From contig CAMLLU010000028.1 in NCBI GenBank assembly GCA_946480925.1, positions 5,315-69,314 on the forward strand: a stretch of 64,000 nt of DNA. The letters are read 5' to 3'. The notes below the pieces were generated by a model. That model was given only the letters and a program-made list of their open reading frames with translations. It did no database searches and was not told the DNA's origin. Made by a program: the position numbers and the translations under genes. Below are positions 11,801 through 21,500 of the stretch, piece after piece. This stretch comes from an uncultured Rivibacter sp. (GTDB lineage Bacteria; Pseudomonadota; Gammaproteobacteria; Burkholderiales; Burkholderiaceae). Numbering within the stretch: the stretch's first letter is position 1; every line of letters starts with the position of its first letter.

Positions 11801-12261
11801 GTGGGGCGCTGCTCCAGCAGCTTGGTGTCCGCCGCGGCCTTGGCGGGCTGCGCCGTGGCCGCGGCTGCAGCGGCCGCCACCGGCGTCACGGCGGCGAGGC
11901 CGAGCGTGCCCTCGGCAGGTGTGCCCGGGGCGCTGGAGGTTTCGCGTCGCGCGGCCTTTTCCTGGTTGCGCTTGACGCCCTCGAGCGTGCCGTATTCCTT
12001 CTGGATCTTCAGGTCCGCCAGGCGGCGCAGGGCTTCGGGCGTCATACCGCCTTCGGGCGTGCGCTCCAGGAACTCGCGGTAGCTCTGGATGGCCAGGTCG
12101 GTGCTGCCGTCGATCTTCACGTCCGTGAGGTCGGGGCTGGTGTGGCGCAACTCGCCGATCGATCCGGTGGTGTCGCTGTTGTGGTGCGATGCGCAGGAGG
12201 CGAGGACCACCAGGCAGGGCAGCGAGAGGCGGCGCAGATGGCGCAGTCGTCGTCGGCTCAT
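8881..12261 (-). CDS. Large TPR-repeat outer-membrane lipoprotein
   Basis: 1,126 aa. A signal peptide ends in lipobox LASC (MSRRRLRHLRRLSLPCLVVLASCAS), so the mature protein should be lipid-anchored. Residues about 55-200 are an Ala/Lys-rich low-complexity linker; from about 210 onward many TPR-like units follow (for example GEAIALYQKLLAKHPHYERN, ERTAYGYPAHEKSAEAGYA). The last 60 residues are Ala/Pro/Lys-rich. Both ends overlap neighbours by 4 bp. The closest functional analogy is the TPR lipoprotein GltE of the myxobacterial gliding complex, but this one is far longer; orthology is not claimed. Confidence 0.85.
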   Translation of the reverse strand: MSRRRLRHLRRLSLPCLVVLASCASHHNSDTTGSIGELRHTSPDLTDVKIDGSTDLAIQSYREFLERTPEGGMTPEALRRLADLKIQKEYGTLEGVKRNQEKAARRETSSAPGTPAEGTLGLAAVTPVAAAAAAATAQPAKAAADTKLLEQRPTPKAELLAQAGKKAASKKNAREARESSRDFEARATQADAVKTAAPAAIAAPDGSAVELQGEAGEAIALYQKLLAKHPHYERNDQVLYQLSRAYDELGMTEQAMGVMNRIVKEHPKSRYVDEVQFRIGEYWFTRRKWLTAEKAYITIADKGSASQFHELSLYKLGWTFYKQDMYDEALQRFTTLLDHKIRTGYDFDKPKDPLEAQRVDDTYRVISLSFSNLGGHEAVNTYFDKLGKRSYEVNVYGNLAEYYLDKLRYNDAAVTYKAFVKREPFHKVAPHYDTRVIDIYKRGGFPKLVIDANKEFVVSYGLKSPYWNHFDVKDSPEVVGYVKTSLKELANHYHALYEEKKFEKDKPENFREAMRWYRDYLASFPKEAESPAVNHQLAELLLENASFADAAVEFERTAYGYPAHEKSAEAGYAAVYAHRKGLAMVAADHKPQAVQETIRSSLKFAETFQQHEKAAVVMSAAIDDIFEAKHYAQAAANSRKFLAMFPNAEQPLRRTAWVTLAHSSFELGQFKEAEEAYVQSLPLVAEGDKARANLVENLAAAIYKQGEEAGRQADHKNAAYHFLRVAQAAPSSSIRPTADYDGAAALIQLKDWDAAAKALNAFRSNHPGHKLQSEVTKKVAFVYREAGRLALAAAEYERAESESKDVEVRTAALQLAGDLYVQAGETDKAVAVYRRYVASFPKPLDVAIETRFKIAGLLKSRNDTAAYHAELKAIVGADAAGGKDRTDRTRYLAASSLLVLTEPVFDEYAQIRLVEPFDKNLAKKKVALKQVKDGFEAILRYEIGETTAAASYYLAEMYYDFNRSLVESQRPRNLSAAEKEQYELALEEQAYPFEEKAIEVHQKNTDLVKVGVYNKWVEKSFTKLARLVPARFAKFEESSGWVATFDRQIAFDKLTEKREPVVMAAAAAPTQPEAAAQEPASTPEQASPPAGDNKAASEQQSKPAPAPAAAATKPAPAPTKKGASKK

Positions 12262-14144
12262 TTCGCCTCGCCCTCCTGGCTCTTGTTGGCACGGTCGTAG
12301 CTCTCGGCCAGGGCGAAGCGGGCCTGCACCTGGTATTCCTCGAGCCGGGTGCGGCGCTCCTCGAACTCCTGGATGGCCATCGCCTCGAGGAAGCTGCCCT
12401 GACGGGCCATCAGCGTGGAGACCTTGCCGCGCGCCTCCTGCACCCTGCGGCGCAGCGAGGCGAGCTGCTTGTCATAGCCCTTGTAGCCCTGCGTCGCGGC
12501 CTGGCGCGACCTCACGAACGAGCGGTAGACGGTGTTGAGTTCGTCGACATCAGCATCGAGCGCATGCAGGTGCTTGTAAGCCTGCGTGAGGCGCTCGTCG
12601 TAGGTGGTGTGGATGTTCCAGTGCAGCACGCCCTGCAGGCGCTGGATGCGCTGGCGTGCGTCTTCGCCGGCACTGCTGGTGTCGTTCTTCACCCGTTCGG
12701 CCAGCTGTGCCAGCTGCTCGCGCAGCATGCGCTCGTCGGCGGTCTGCAGGAAGTCGGGGCGCGGTTCGACGAGCAGCTTCTGCAGTCGCTCGTGCAGCGT
12801 CTGGCGCTGCTCCATGCGCAGGCGCATCTGCGAATCGAGCGCCTTGAAGCGCTTGTCGACCGGGGGCAGGGCGTCGTCGTAGTAGTGGCCGCGCACCTCG
12901 ATGAGCTGGCCGAACGCATCGAGCGAGTCGGCCCAGGCTGCGAGCTTCTTGCGAATGTCTTCGAGGTCGAGGTAGTTCTGCAGCGACTCCTGGAAGTCGT
13001 TGGAGGCCATCAGCTCGGTGAGGTAGTAGGTTTCGGGCGACTCGGGCAGTTCGCGTAGCTTCACGACCCAGCCGCGGTCGAGCCGGGACTCGTTGCGTGC
13101 CAGTGCCTTGAGGAAGTTGCCGTCGCGCACGCTCTTGAGCGAAGCGTCGAGCCTGGTGAGCTCGGTGCCGAAGCTCTGCAGTGCCACTGCGTACAGCTGT
13201 GCGGCGCGGCCGTGAAGCTTGAGCTTGTTGTAGGCGTAGGGCGCGCCGAGCAGGCCTTCCTGCACCGCCTTGTCGGTGCCGTTGCGCTTGACCAGCAGCG
13301 ACCATGGCACGAGCGCGCGGTCGTACTTTTCCTCGGCGGCGTCGGCCCACCCGGAACTCAGCAGCGCCTTGTTCGAGAAGGGGCCGCTCACGCGCACGCG
13401 ATCGAGGTACTGCTTGGCCTCGGCCGGCCGGTCGGCCGAAATCAGGTGGCTGCCCAGCAGCAGGTTCGCCTTGTCGCGGATGGCGAGCGTCGCTTCGTCG
13501 TCCGTGGCCAGCAGGCCGGCTTTTTCGAGCTCCGCAAGGCCTGCGGGCTCCTGGCGGCTTTGAATGAGGGCGATGCCGAGGTTGTAGCTCGAATACCCCT
13601 CGAAGCCCTTCTCGCTCTTGAGGCCCTGGAATATCTTGATGGCGTCTGGAAACCGCCCGACGAGCAGGTAGATCTGCCCGCGCAGCAGCAGCTCCTCGTT
13701 CCTGATCTTTTCCGGGATGCGGCCCTTGATTCTTTCGATGGCGGCGAGTGCCGAGGCCACCTCGCCCTTTTGCATGAATATGCGCGCGAGCCGCCAGGCG
13801 GCTTCGTTTCGGATCGGCTCCTCGACGTTGCCTTCGAGCACTGCCTTCACGGCGCGCCCGGCCTGCTGGTGCATGCGGTAGGACAACTCGAAATCACCGA
13901 CCGAGAAGCTCGCCTGGTTGACCCGGTAGTGGAGCGGGTCCAGCTTGGGGTCGTCGATCCGGTGAAACTGCCAGAGTTCGGTATCGAGGCGGCTGATGGC
14001 GTCCAGATAATTGCCTTGGGCCGCCTGGAAGTAGGCCTCTCCCAGGTAGAGATCCCTGGCGCGCGCCTTTTCGGCCGGCGGCGCCGAAAACACCAGCGGG
14101 CTGACGCAAACCAGCCCGGCGAGGCAAAGGTATCTTCGGATCAC
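12258..14144 (-). CDS. Exported TPR-repeat protein
   Basis: 628 aa starting at GTG 14144, 6 bp after the stop of the first gene of the operon. Residues 1-20 are a signal peptide (MIRRYLCLAGLVCVSPLVFSA) with an AxA-like cut. The mature part has TPR-type helices in the N-terminal half (AYFQAAQGNYLDAISRLDTEL, EVASALAAIERIKGRIPEKIRNEELLL) and a helical, Arg/Glu/Gln-rich C-terminal third that may form coiled coils. Periplasmic scaffold is the inferred role. Confidence 0.8.
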   Translation of the reverse strand: MIRRYLCLAGLVCVSPLVFSAPPAEKARARDLYLGEAYFQAAQGNYLDAISRLDTELWQFHRIDDPKLDPLHYRVNQASFSVGDFELSYRMHQQAGRAVKAVLEGNVEEPIRNEAAWRLARIFMQKGEVASALAAIERIKGRIPEKIRNEELLLRGQIYLLVGRFPDAIKIFQGLKSEKGFEGYSSYNLGIALIQSRQEPAGLAELEKAGLLATDDEATLAIRDKANLLLGSHLISADRPAEAKQYLDRVRVSGPFSNKALLSSGWADAAEEKYDRALVPWSLLVKRNGTDKAVQEGLLGAPYAYNKLKLHGRAAQLYAVALQSFGTELTRLDASLKSVRDGNFLKALARNESRLDRGWVVKLRELPESPETYYLTELMASNDFQESLQNYLDLEDIRKKLAAWADSLDAFGQLIEVRGHYYDDALPPVDKRFKALDSQMRLRMEQRQTLHERLQKLLVEPRPDFLQTADERMLREQLAQLAERVKNDTSSAGEDARQRIQRLQGVLHWNIHTTYDERLTQAYKHLHALDADVDELNTVYRSFVRSRQAATQGYKGYDKQLASLRRRVQEARGKVSTLMARQGSFLEAMAIQEFEERRTRLEEYQVQARFALAESYDRANKSQEGEAK

Positions 14145-14150
14145 AGCCCG

Positions 14151-14672
14151 TTATTCCTTGAACTGGATGACCTTGGCCGAAGACTCGGAGCGGTCGACGA
14201 CGATCTCGAGCAGCTTGGGCTCCACCGCCTTCTTGAACTTGTAGGTCGCCACCTGCTGGAAGTCGGTGTCGCCGGTTTTGCCGATCACCGCCACCTCGAT
14301 CGAGTGCTCACCGGAGCGGGCGTTGCTGGTGTGCAGGCGCTGGATGCCGCCGCCCTGCAGTGCCTCGAGCTCCTTGAAGGTGTAGATGTGGTGCGCCGCC
14401 TCCTGGCCGTCGAGCTTGAGCCGCACCGCGTCAAGCCGCAGCTTGCCGGCCCCCTTGAGGCTCACGAACAGCGACAGCTGCGTGTTGGAGGGGTAGAGCA
14501 GCTTCTCTTCGAGCGACTGCAGTTCCGAGGAGATGGCCAGCACGTCCTTCTTGATGTCCTGCACCTGCTCGTCGAGCCCTTTGAGCTGGTCTTTGGACGC
14601 CTGCTGCGCCAGGGCCGCGCAGGACAGCATGCCGATGGCGGCAGCGACGAGGAGTTTGTGAAAGCTGTCCAT
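14151..14672 (-). CDS. Exported protein with coiled coil, first gene of the envelope-machine operon
   Basis: 173 aa from ATG 14672. Signal peptide MDSFHKLLVAAAIGMLSCAALAQ, then a short coiled coil (QLKGLDEQVQDIKKDVLAISSELQSLEEKL) and a beta-rich C-terminal part (LRLDAVRLKLDGQEAAHHIYTF, HSIEVAVIGKTGDTDFQQVATYKFKKAVE). No family recognised. An in-frame extension upstream to 14765 lacks a signal sequence and is not preferred. Its promoter should lie in the nearly 900-bp divergent region that also serves the DUF11 gene. Confidence 0.75.
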   Translation of the reverse strand: MDSFHKLLVAAAIGMLSCAALAQQASKDQLKGLDEQVQDIKKDVLAISSELQSLEEKLLYPSNTQLSLFVSLKGAGKLRLDAVRLKLDGQEAAHHIYTFKELEALQGGGIQRLHTSNARSGEHSIEVAVIGKTGDTDFQQVATYKFKKAVEPKLLEIVVDRSESSAKVIQFKE

Positions 14673-14913
14673 ATTGCGGTGGCGGCAAATACATCGGCCG
14701 GTCTGGCCTGGTTTTTGAACAAAAAGCATCCGGCACGGCACTGAGTTGCCGGCAGGTTTTCCCATGCAGCCGGGCCAGTATCTGAACAGGCCGGCCTGAA
14801 AATCTGGCGCGATGCTGCCATACGCCGCCTAAACCAGTTTTCAGGCTTCGTTGTGATGCGCCAACGAACCGTCACAGACTTGTAAGTGCGGGTGTGCGCA
14901 TGTTGCAAATTAC

Positions 14914-14929
14914 CGTGAGAAAAATCACG
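14914..14929. promoter_or_regulatory. CRP/Vfr-like binding site 1
   Basis: CGTGAGAAAAATCACG: two half-sites CGTGA and TCACG separated by 6 bp, matching the CRP consensus TGTGA-N6-TCACA at all but two positions. Located about 240 bp upstream of the minus operon start. Confidence 0.5.
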
Positions 14930-15006
14930 AATTGGCGTTGTCGCCACGTCGCCCATCGCGCTGGACGCGATCACGGGCGGGAAGCCTTGGGTTAACTCAT
15001 TGTGAG

Positions 15007-15021
15007 TGGGAAAAGTTCCCA
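15007..15021. promoter_or_regulatory. Perfect 15-bp dyad TGGGAA-N3-TTCCCA
   Basis: TGGGAAAAGTTCCCA lies between the two CRP-like sites and is followed by another TTTTTTCCCA half. Possible operator for an unidentified regulator. Confidence 0.4.
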
Positions 15022-15086
15022 TTGAGGATGTGATTTTTTCCCATGCGACGAGACCTCCAACTGGCTGCTTTGCCATCAAGTTTTGT

Positions 15087-15102
15087 TGTGATAAAAATCA
15101 CG
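15087..15102. promoter_or_regulatory. CRP/Vfr-like binding site 2
   Basis: TGTGATAAAAATCACG, half-sites TGTGA and TCACG with 6-bp spacing, one mismatch from the CRP consensus in the core. It shares the A-rich spacer with site 1, 173 bp away, so the pair is unlikely to be chance. Confidence 0.55.
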
Positions 15103-15561
15103 AAAATTAGAGAGCAATCGCTGACAAATCGCCTCTTTTGTGACGGGGTTCAGGTTTTTCAACTGGTTGCAAGTCACGAGGTGTGGGTCCGGCACCGTAG
15201 CGGTCCGACGCATGACGGGGGTGGAGGGCTGCCATCGACCATGCGCTGAGGGCCGGAGCCATGGAGGCACCGGCAACACATTCGTCGTTGGGAGCGGAGC
15301 CTATGGATTCATTGCTGGCGCATTTCTAGCCATATCGGCGGGTACCTGATTCGCGTGTTTTCATGATTTTGCTGCGCATTTGTGCGAGCAGGGATATTGC
15401 TGCGCCTGCGTAATTTGAATCGGGTATCCGAAATACCACCGAAAAGGCGCCGGGCAGTCGATGGGCTGCCAATTAACCAGTGCTGGGCTGTCGACATCGA
15501 AATGGCAGCGGCAACTCAGATCAATTCAACAGACAGCAGTTTCGTGATCAGCATTCGAAAG

Positions 15562-18500
15562 ATGATCGATCGCGCCGGCCGCCTTGTGGCCGCCGGCATG
15601 GGCAGGCGGTCAGCCATGTCACCCGGGGCGCGCCCCAGCGCGGCAGGCGGTGCGCGTGGGCTCGCCTTGCGACTGCTTGCCTTCGTGCTGCTGCTGGCGG
15701 GCGGCTCCGCGGCTCACGCGGGGACCGCCTTCTGCCGCGACTACCCGGTGGTCAACGGCTTCTACATGATCGACGGCAACGACCCGGCGATCACGCCCGC
15801 GACGCTGCCGTCGTCGATCAGCATCGACTCCACCGACCAGTTCCGCTGCTACATCCGCAACTTCCCGATCTCGGCGAAGTGGCCGCAGGGGCTCACGTCG
15901 ACCATCAACTTCGCCAACGGCACCACGGGTCTCGTGATCTTCGAGAACGTGTACTACAGCGGCAACATGGCCTGCTCGAACACGCAGGTCAAGATCTGGT
16001 TCGCCAACGGGGCCTACTACGCGCCCGGCAACAACAACGCCTGCCAGGAACTCTTCATCCCCATCGAGGCGGTCCGCAAGCAGGCGCCCGGCGCGACGGC
16101 CACGATCGGCGTGCCCTTCACCTACACCATCACGGTGCCGGTGATGTACGACCCGGCGACCGGCACGTACCTGCTGCAGCCGTCGCCCAACACGCTGTCC
16201 AACGCCACGATCTACGACGACCTCTCGGCGATCGGGGCGTCGGCCACCTACGTCGGCAACACCGCGTTCCTCGTCAACGGCGGCACGCGCACGCCGATCG
16301 GCGCGCTGACGCTGGGCGCCACGCCCGCGACCATGTCGTCGCTGGGCATTCCCGCGTCCGACAACACCCGGCACATCGTCTTCTCGTCCGACTTCAACGC
16401 GGCGCTCACCAACATCGCGGCGGGCACGCAGGTCGAGATCCAGATGACGGTGGTGCTCGACAACGTGCCGGCCAACGCGGCGGGCACGCAGTTCACCAAT
16501 ACCGCCAGGTGGTGGTTCGGCCGCGTGATCGACGGCGTGAACTACGCGCCGCTGCCGGGTCAGTCGGGCGTGTCGCCGCCGATGACGATCGTCGAGCCGG
16601 GCCTCACGCTGCAGAAGAGCGCCTCCGTCACCAACCTCAACGTCGGCACGGCCGCGCCGTTCCGGCTCAACGTGCAGAACACCGGCGCCAGCGATGCGTG
16701 GAACACCACCGTCACCGACGTGCTGCCCACCGGCATGTGCGCCTTCGACCCGAGCCCCACGGTGACCGCCCGGCTCTACACCTCCGACGGCACCACGCCG
16801 GCGTCGGGCGTGCTCACCCCCGGCACCGATTACATGGTGACCTATGGCAGCTGCCAGCTCAGCCTCGCCATACTGTCGGCCGCCGCCAAGGTCGGGCCGA
16901 CGCAGCGGCTGATCGTCGACTACCAGGCGCGGCTCGACGCTGGCGTGGGGCAGGGCCTCTCGTTCACCAACGTGGCGGGTGCCACGCAATGGTTCAGCGC
17001 GGCCGTGGGCAGCGCGGGTCGCCGACAGTACAACCGCACGCTCACCGACGGCACGCCGGGCGTGCTCGACTTCCAGGACGCGGCCACCGTCACGTCGACG
17101 ACCCAGGGCTACTTCTTCCTCAAGTCGGTGGGCGACCTGACCACCGGTACGCCGGTGGCCACCTCGGCGCTGCCGGGCGATCGCCTGCGCTACACGCTGC
17201 AGATCCAGAACTTCACGTTCCCGCGGCTGGGCAACATCACGATCGCCGATGACCTCGATGCGCTGAACGCGACCACGGCGTTCGTGCCGGGCTCGCTGGC
17301 GCTGGCCAGTAGCGACCTGCCGGCCGGTGCCGCGCTCACGGTCAACCCGACCGGCGGCGCCAAGGGAACCGGCTCGGTCACCATCAGCGGCCTCGAGCTG
17401 CTGAAGGACCAGCAGTACCAGGTGCAGTTCGACGTGACGCTGGCATCGGCGCTGGCCAACGGCGTCAACGTGCTGAACCAGGCCAGCCTCTCCGGCACCG
17501 ACGAGTTCGGCGCGGCCTGGTCCGGCGTGAGCGACAACCCCTACGTCAACGGCCCGTCGCTGCTCGGCACCACCGGCGACGCCACGGCAGTTCGCATCAA
17601 TGCACCGGGGGCGCTGGCCAAGGCCAACACGCAAGCCACCGCCGCCATCGGCCAGCCCTTCAAGTACCGCATCACGGTGCCGGCCACGCCGGTGGATGTG
17701 CCGCTGTACGACGTGCGCATCGTCGACAACCTGGCGGCCTCGGCCGCCAACCTCGGGTTCGTCAGCGCGAACGTCGTTTCGGGCGGCAGCTGGAGCCTCA
17801 CCAACACGGGCAGTGCAACCAGCCTCGTCATCCAGGACGTGGCCACCGGCATCGACATCCCGGCCGGCGGCCAGGCGGTGATCGAGATCACCGTGGTGCT
17901 GCAGAACACCACCACCAACCGCAGCGGCCTCACGTTCGCCAACACGGCCTCGTACACCTACAACAAGGTCAACGGCGACAACACGAGCCAGGGCGCGGGC
18001 GGCGGTGCTACCACGCCGGCCATGACCGTGGTCGAGCCGGCACTGGCCATCACCAAGGCCGTGAGCTACGCCGCACCCGCCGGCAAGGCAGCCGGTACGC
18101 CGGCCGCGGCGGGTGACGTGCTGCAGTACACGGTGAGCGTCGTGAACAACGGCACCGCACCGGCCTACGACGCCGACGTGCTGGACTTGCTGCCTGCCAA
18201 CCTGCAGCTGGTGGCAGGCTCTACCACCGCCACGATCAACGGCGTCGCGGTCTCCGGTTTCGTGGCGCAGCCCACCGTGCTGCCGAGCGGCGCGCTGGTG
18301 TGGGGCGCACGAAACGGCGACGGCCTGCTCGACATTCCCGTGGGTTCCACGCTGGTGTTGAGCTACCGCGCTGGCGTGCTGTCGGCCAACGGCACGCCCA
18401 TCACCAACGGGGCCTACACCGACTGGGCTTCGCTCAACGGCGGCGTGGCTGGCGAGCGCAACGGCGCCGGCTGCCCGAGCGTGACCGCGCCCAACACCTA

Positions 18501-21500
18501 TTGCGCGGGCCCTGCCGCAGCCACGGTCAGCGCCGTCGACCCCACGGTGCTTGCGAAGGCGGTCGCTTCCGACTCGTGGACCACGGCACCCAGCACGGCG
18601 GGCGACGCGACGCTGCGCGTGGGCGACACGGTCGTCTACACCCTCACCGCCACGCTGCGCGAAGGCACCACGAACAACGTCGTGATCACCGACACGCTGC
18701 CCGCCGGCATGGCCTTCGACGGCGTGGTGGGCATCAACGGCGACACCAGCACGCCTTACTCGTCGTCTGCACCGTTCACCCATGGCGACTTCAGCGGCCC
18801 GGTGGTCAGCGGCAACACGGTCACCTTCGGCTTCGGCAACGTCACCAATGCTGCCGACAACAACGCCGCCAACAACGGCTTCGTGATCCAGTACCGCGCC
18901 CGCGTGGTCAACACGCTGGCCCAGCTGCCGCCGACGCAGCAGCTGCAGAACAACGCTGCACTCAACTACGCCATCGGCGGCACGGCCGCCACGCCGAAGA
19001 CGGCCAACGCCGCCGTCAACGTCTGGCAGCCGGTGCTGGCCGTCTCCAAGAGCGGGGTGCCCGCCGGCGGCGACAACGTGCTGGCTGCCGGCGAGGTGGT
19101 CACCTACACCGTGGACATCCGCAACACGGGCAACGCGCCGGCCTACAACACGCAGCTGCAGGACGTGCTGCCCGTGGGCATGCGCAACGCCGCGCCTGTC
19201 ACCGTGAGCGTAAGCCTCGTCAATGCCGGCACGGCGCTGCCCAACCTGACGCCCGCCTACAACAACGTGACCGGCGTGGCCACGTGGAACTTCGTCTCCG
19301 GCGTCGCCAGCCAGTACGCGATCCCCGCCGGTGAAACCCTGCGCGTGGTGTACCGGGCCCAGTCGGATGCAAGCCTCGGCGCCGGCATGGTGCTCACCAA
19401 CCGGGCGCAGGTGCAGCACTACTACTCGCTCGACGCCTCGGATGCGAACGCAGCTTTCCGCAAGGACTACGGCGCCAGCGGCGTGGCCACGGTGCAGCTC
19501 ACCACGGCCTCGGCCACGGCGCTCGCGAAGCAGGCGCTGGCGAGCACTGCCGCCATCGGCCAGCCCTTCACCTACCGCATCACGCTGCCGGCCACGCCGC
19601 AGCCCACCGCGCTGCACGACGTGCGGGTGTTGGACGACATCAGCCTGGCCACCACCGGCGTGTCGCTGAGCTACCTGAGCGCGAGCGCGCGCCTGGCTTC
19701 CAACGCCAGGACGTGGGCCACGCTGGCCAACGCCGGCACGGCCACCAGCCTGGTGCTGCACGACGCCACTACCGGCGGCCTCGACGTGCCGGCGGGCGAC
19801 CAGCTCATCGTCGACGTGGTGCTGGTGCTCAACGACGACACCACGAACAACACCGCAGGCAAGCAGTTCACCAACACGGCGAACTACACCTACAACAGCG
19901 TCAACAACGACACGACCACGCAGGCGAATGGCGCGCCGGGCGCCAGCGGCGCGGTCACCATCGTGGCTCCCAGCCTGACGCTGCAGAAGAGCGGCCCGGC
20001 CACGATGCGCCTGGGCGTGCCGGGCAGCTTCACGCTCAACGTGCAGAACACGGGCACGGGCACGGCCTGGAACGCGGTGTTGTCCGACGTGCTGCCGAAC
20101 GTGACGACGGCGCCCGTGGGCGGCATGTGTGCCGCGGCGCCCACCGGCATCGTCGCGCGGGTGTACCAGGCCGACGGCGTGACGCCGGTGTCTGCCAACC
20201 TCGTGAACGGCACCGACTTCACGACGAGCTTCGCGGGCGCGCCCAGCTGCACGTTGACCATCAACCTGCAAGGCACCGCGACGGCCATTGCGCCGACGCA
20301 GCGCCTGATCGTCACGTACAACGCCTCGCTCGATGCCGGCACCAACAGCGGCATCACGCTCACCAACGTGGCCGGCGCCACGCAGTGGCGCAGTGCCAAC
20401 CCGGCCGTGGCCGGCACGTCGGGCTACATCCACACCACCCAGAACACGCTCACCAACGGCACGCCGGGCGTGCTCGACTTCCAGGACGCGCATTCGCTCA
20501 CCACCGAGTCGCCGGTGCTGGAGTTCCGCAAGACCGTGGTCAACCTCACCACAGGCCAGAACCCCGGCAGCACCGCGCGGCCGGGCGACCTGATGCGCTA
20601 CACGGTGACGCTGCGCAACGTGAGCCTGCTGGCGGTGAACAACGCCACGCTCACCGACGAGCTCGATCGCCTCAACGCCACCGCCATGTTCGTGCCCGGC
20701 AGCCTGCAGCTCGTTTCCGCCCCGGCCGGCGTGACGAGCAGCAACAACGCCAACGGCGGTGCGAAGGGTACCGGTGCGCTCGACGTGCGAGGCATCAACA
20801 TCGCCGCGGCCGGCGCGCCAGGCGATGCCGTCACCGTCGTCTACGAAGCCCGCCTGGCACCCGTGATCAACAGCGGCTCCGTGGTGCGCAACCAGGCGCA
20901 GCTGGCCAGCGCGACGAGCCAGACCGTCAGCAGCGACGACCCCAACGTCAACGGTGCCGACAACCCCGCGATGCTCGGCGACGAGGACCCGACCCGCACG
21001 CTCATCGCCTCCAGCCCGCTGATGCAGGTGCGCAAGGTCTCGCAGGACATGACCGGCGACGCCGCCGTGCTGCGCCCGGGCGACCGCCTGCGCTACACGA
21101 TCACGGTCAAGAACGTGGGCACCGAGAACGCGACGGGCGTGTCGCTGCGCGACCTCGTGCCGGCGAACACGACCTACGTCGCTGGCAGCACCAAGCTCAA
21201 CGGCACGGCCGTGCCCGACGCCGCCGGCAGCTCTGCGCTGCAGGCCGGCGTGCAGATCCGCGCGCCGGAAGACGCGACGCCGGGTGCACTGCGTGCCGAC
21301 AGCTCGTCGACCACGAGCAACGTCGCGACCATCACCTTCGACGTGGTGGTCAATGCCGGCGTGCTGGACGGCACGCTGATCAGCAACCAGGGCTTCGTCA
21401 ACGGCTCGGGCGCGGGCAGCGGCGTGTTCGCCGAGGTGCCTTCGGACGACCCGCGCACGCCGGCGGTCAACGACCCCACGCGCGACATCGTCGGGCCGTA

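Larger units (their letters stand above)
14673..15561. other. Divergent regulatory region of the envelope-machine genes
   Basis: About 890 bp without a convincing gene. The middle (about 14,850-15,180) is clearly more AT-rich than its surroundings and holds two CRP-like dyads and a TGGGAA/TTCCCA dyad. The right part (about 15,180-15,560) is GC-richer and would be a long leader or an N-terminal extension of the DUF11 gene. Short ORFs here show no protein-like composition. No clear -35/-10 pair could be chosen by eye. Confidence 0.6.

Noticed and set aside
8839..14744. Long plus-strand ORFs (666, 481 and 510 codons) opposite the TPR operon
   Set aside because: Low-complexity composition and exact overlap with well-supported signal-peptide/TPR proteins on the minus strand.
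14738..14750. Sigma-54-like GGCAC...TTGC upstream of the minus operon
   Set aside because: The spacing between GG and GC is one base short of the fixed sigma-54 spacing, and the orientation faces away from the operon.
15180..15480. Possible c-di-GMP riboswitch in the leader of the giant gene
   Set aside because: I searched for GEMM-type conserved segments by eye and did not find them; only generic GC-rich hairpins.
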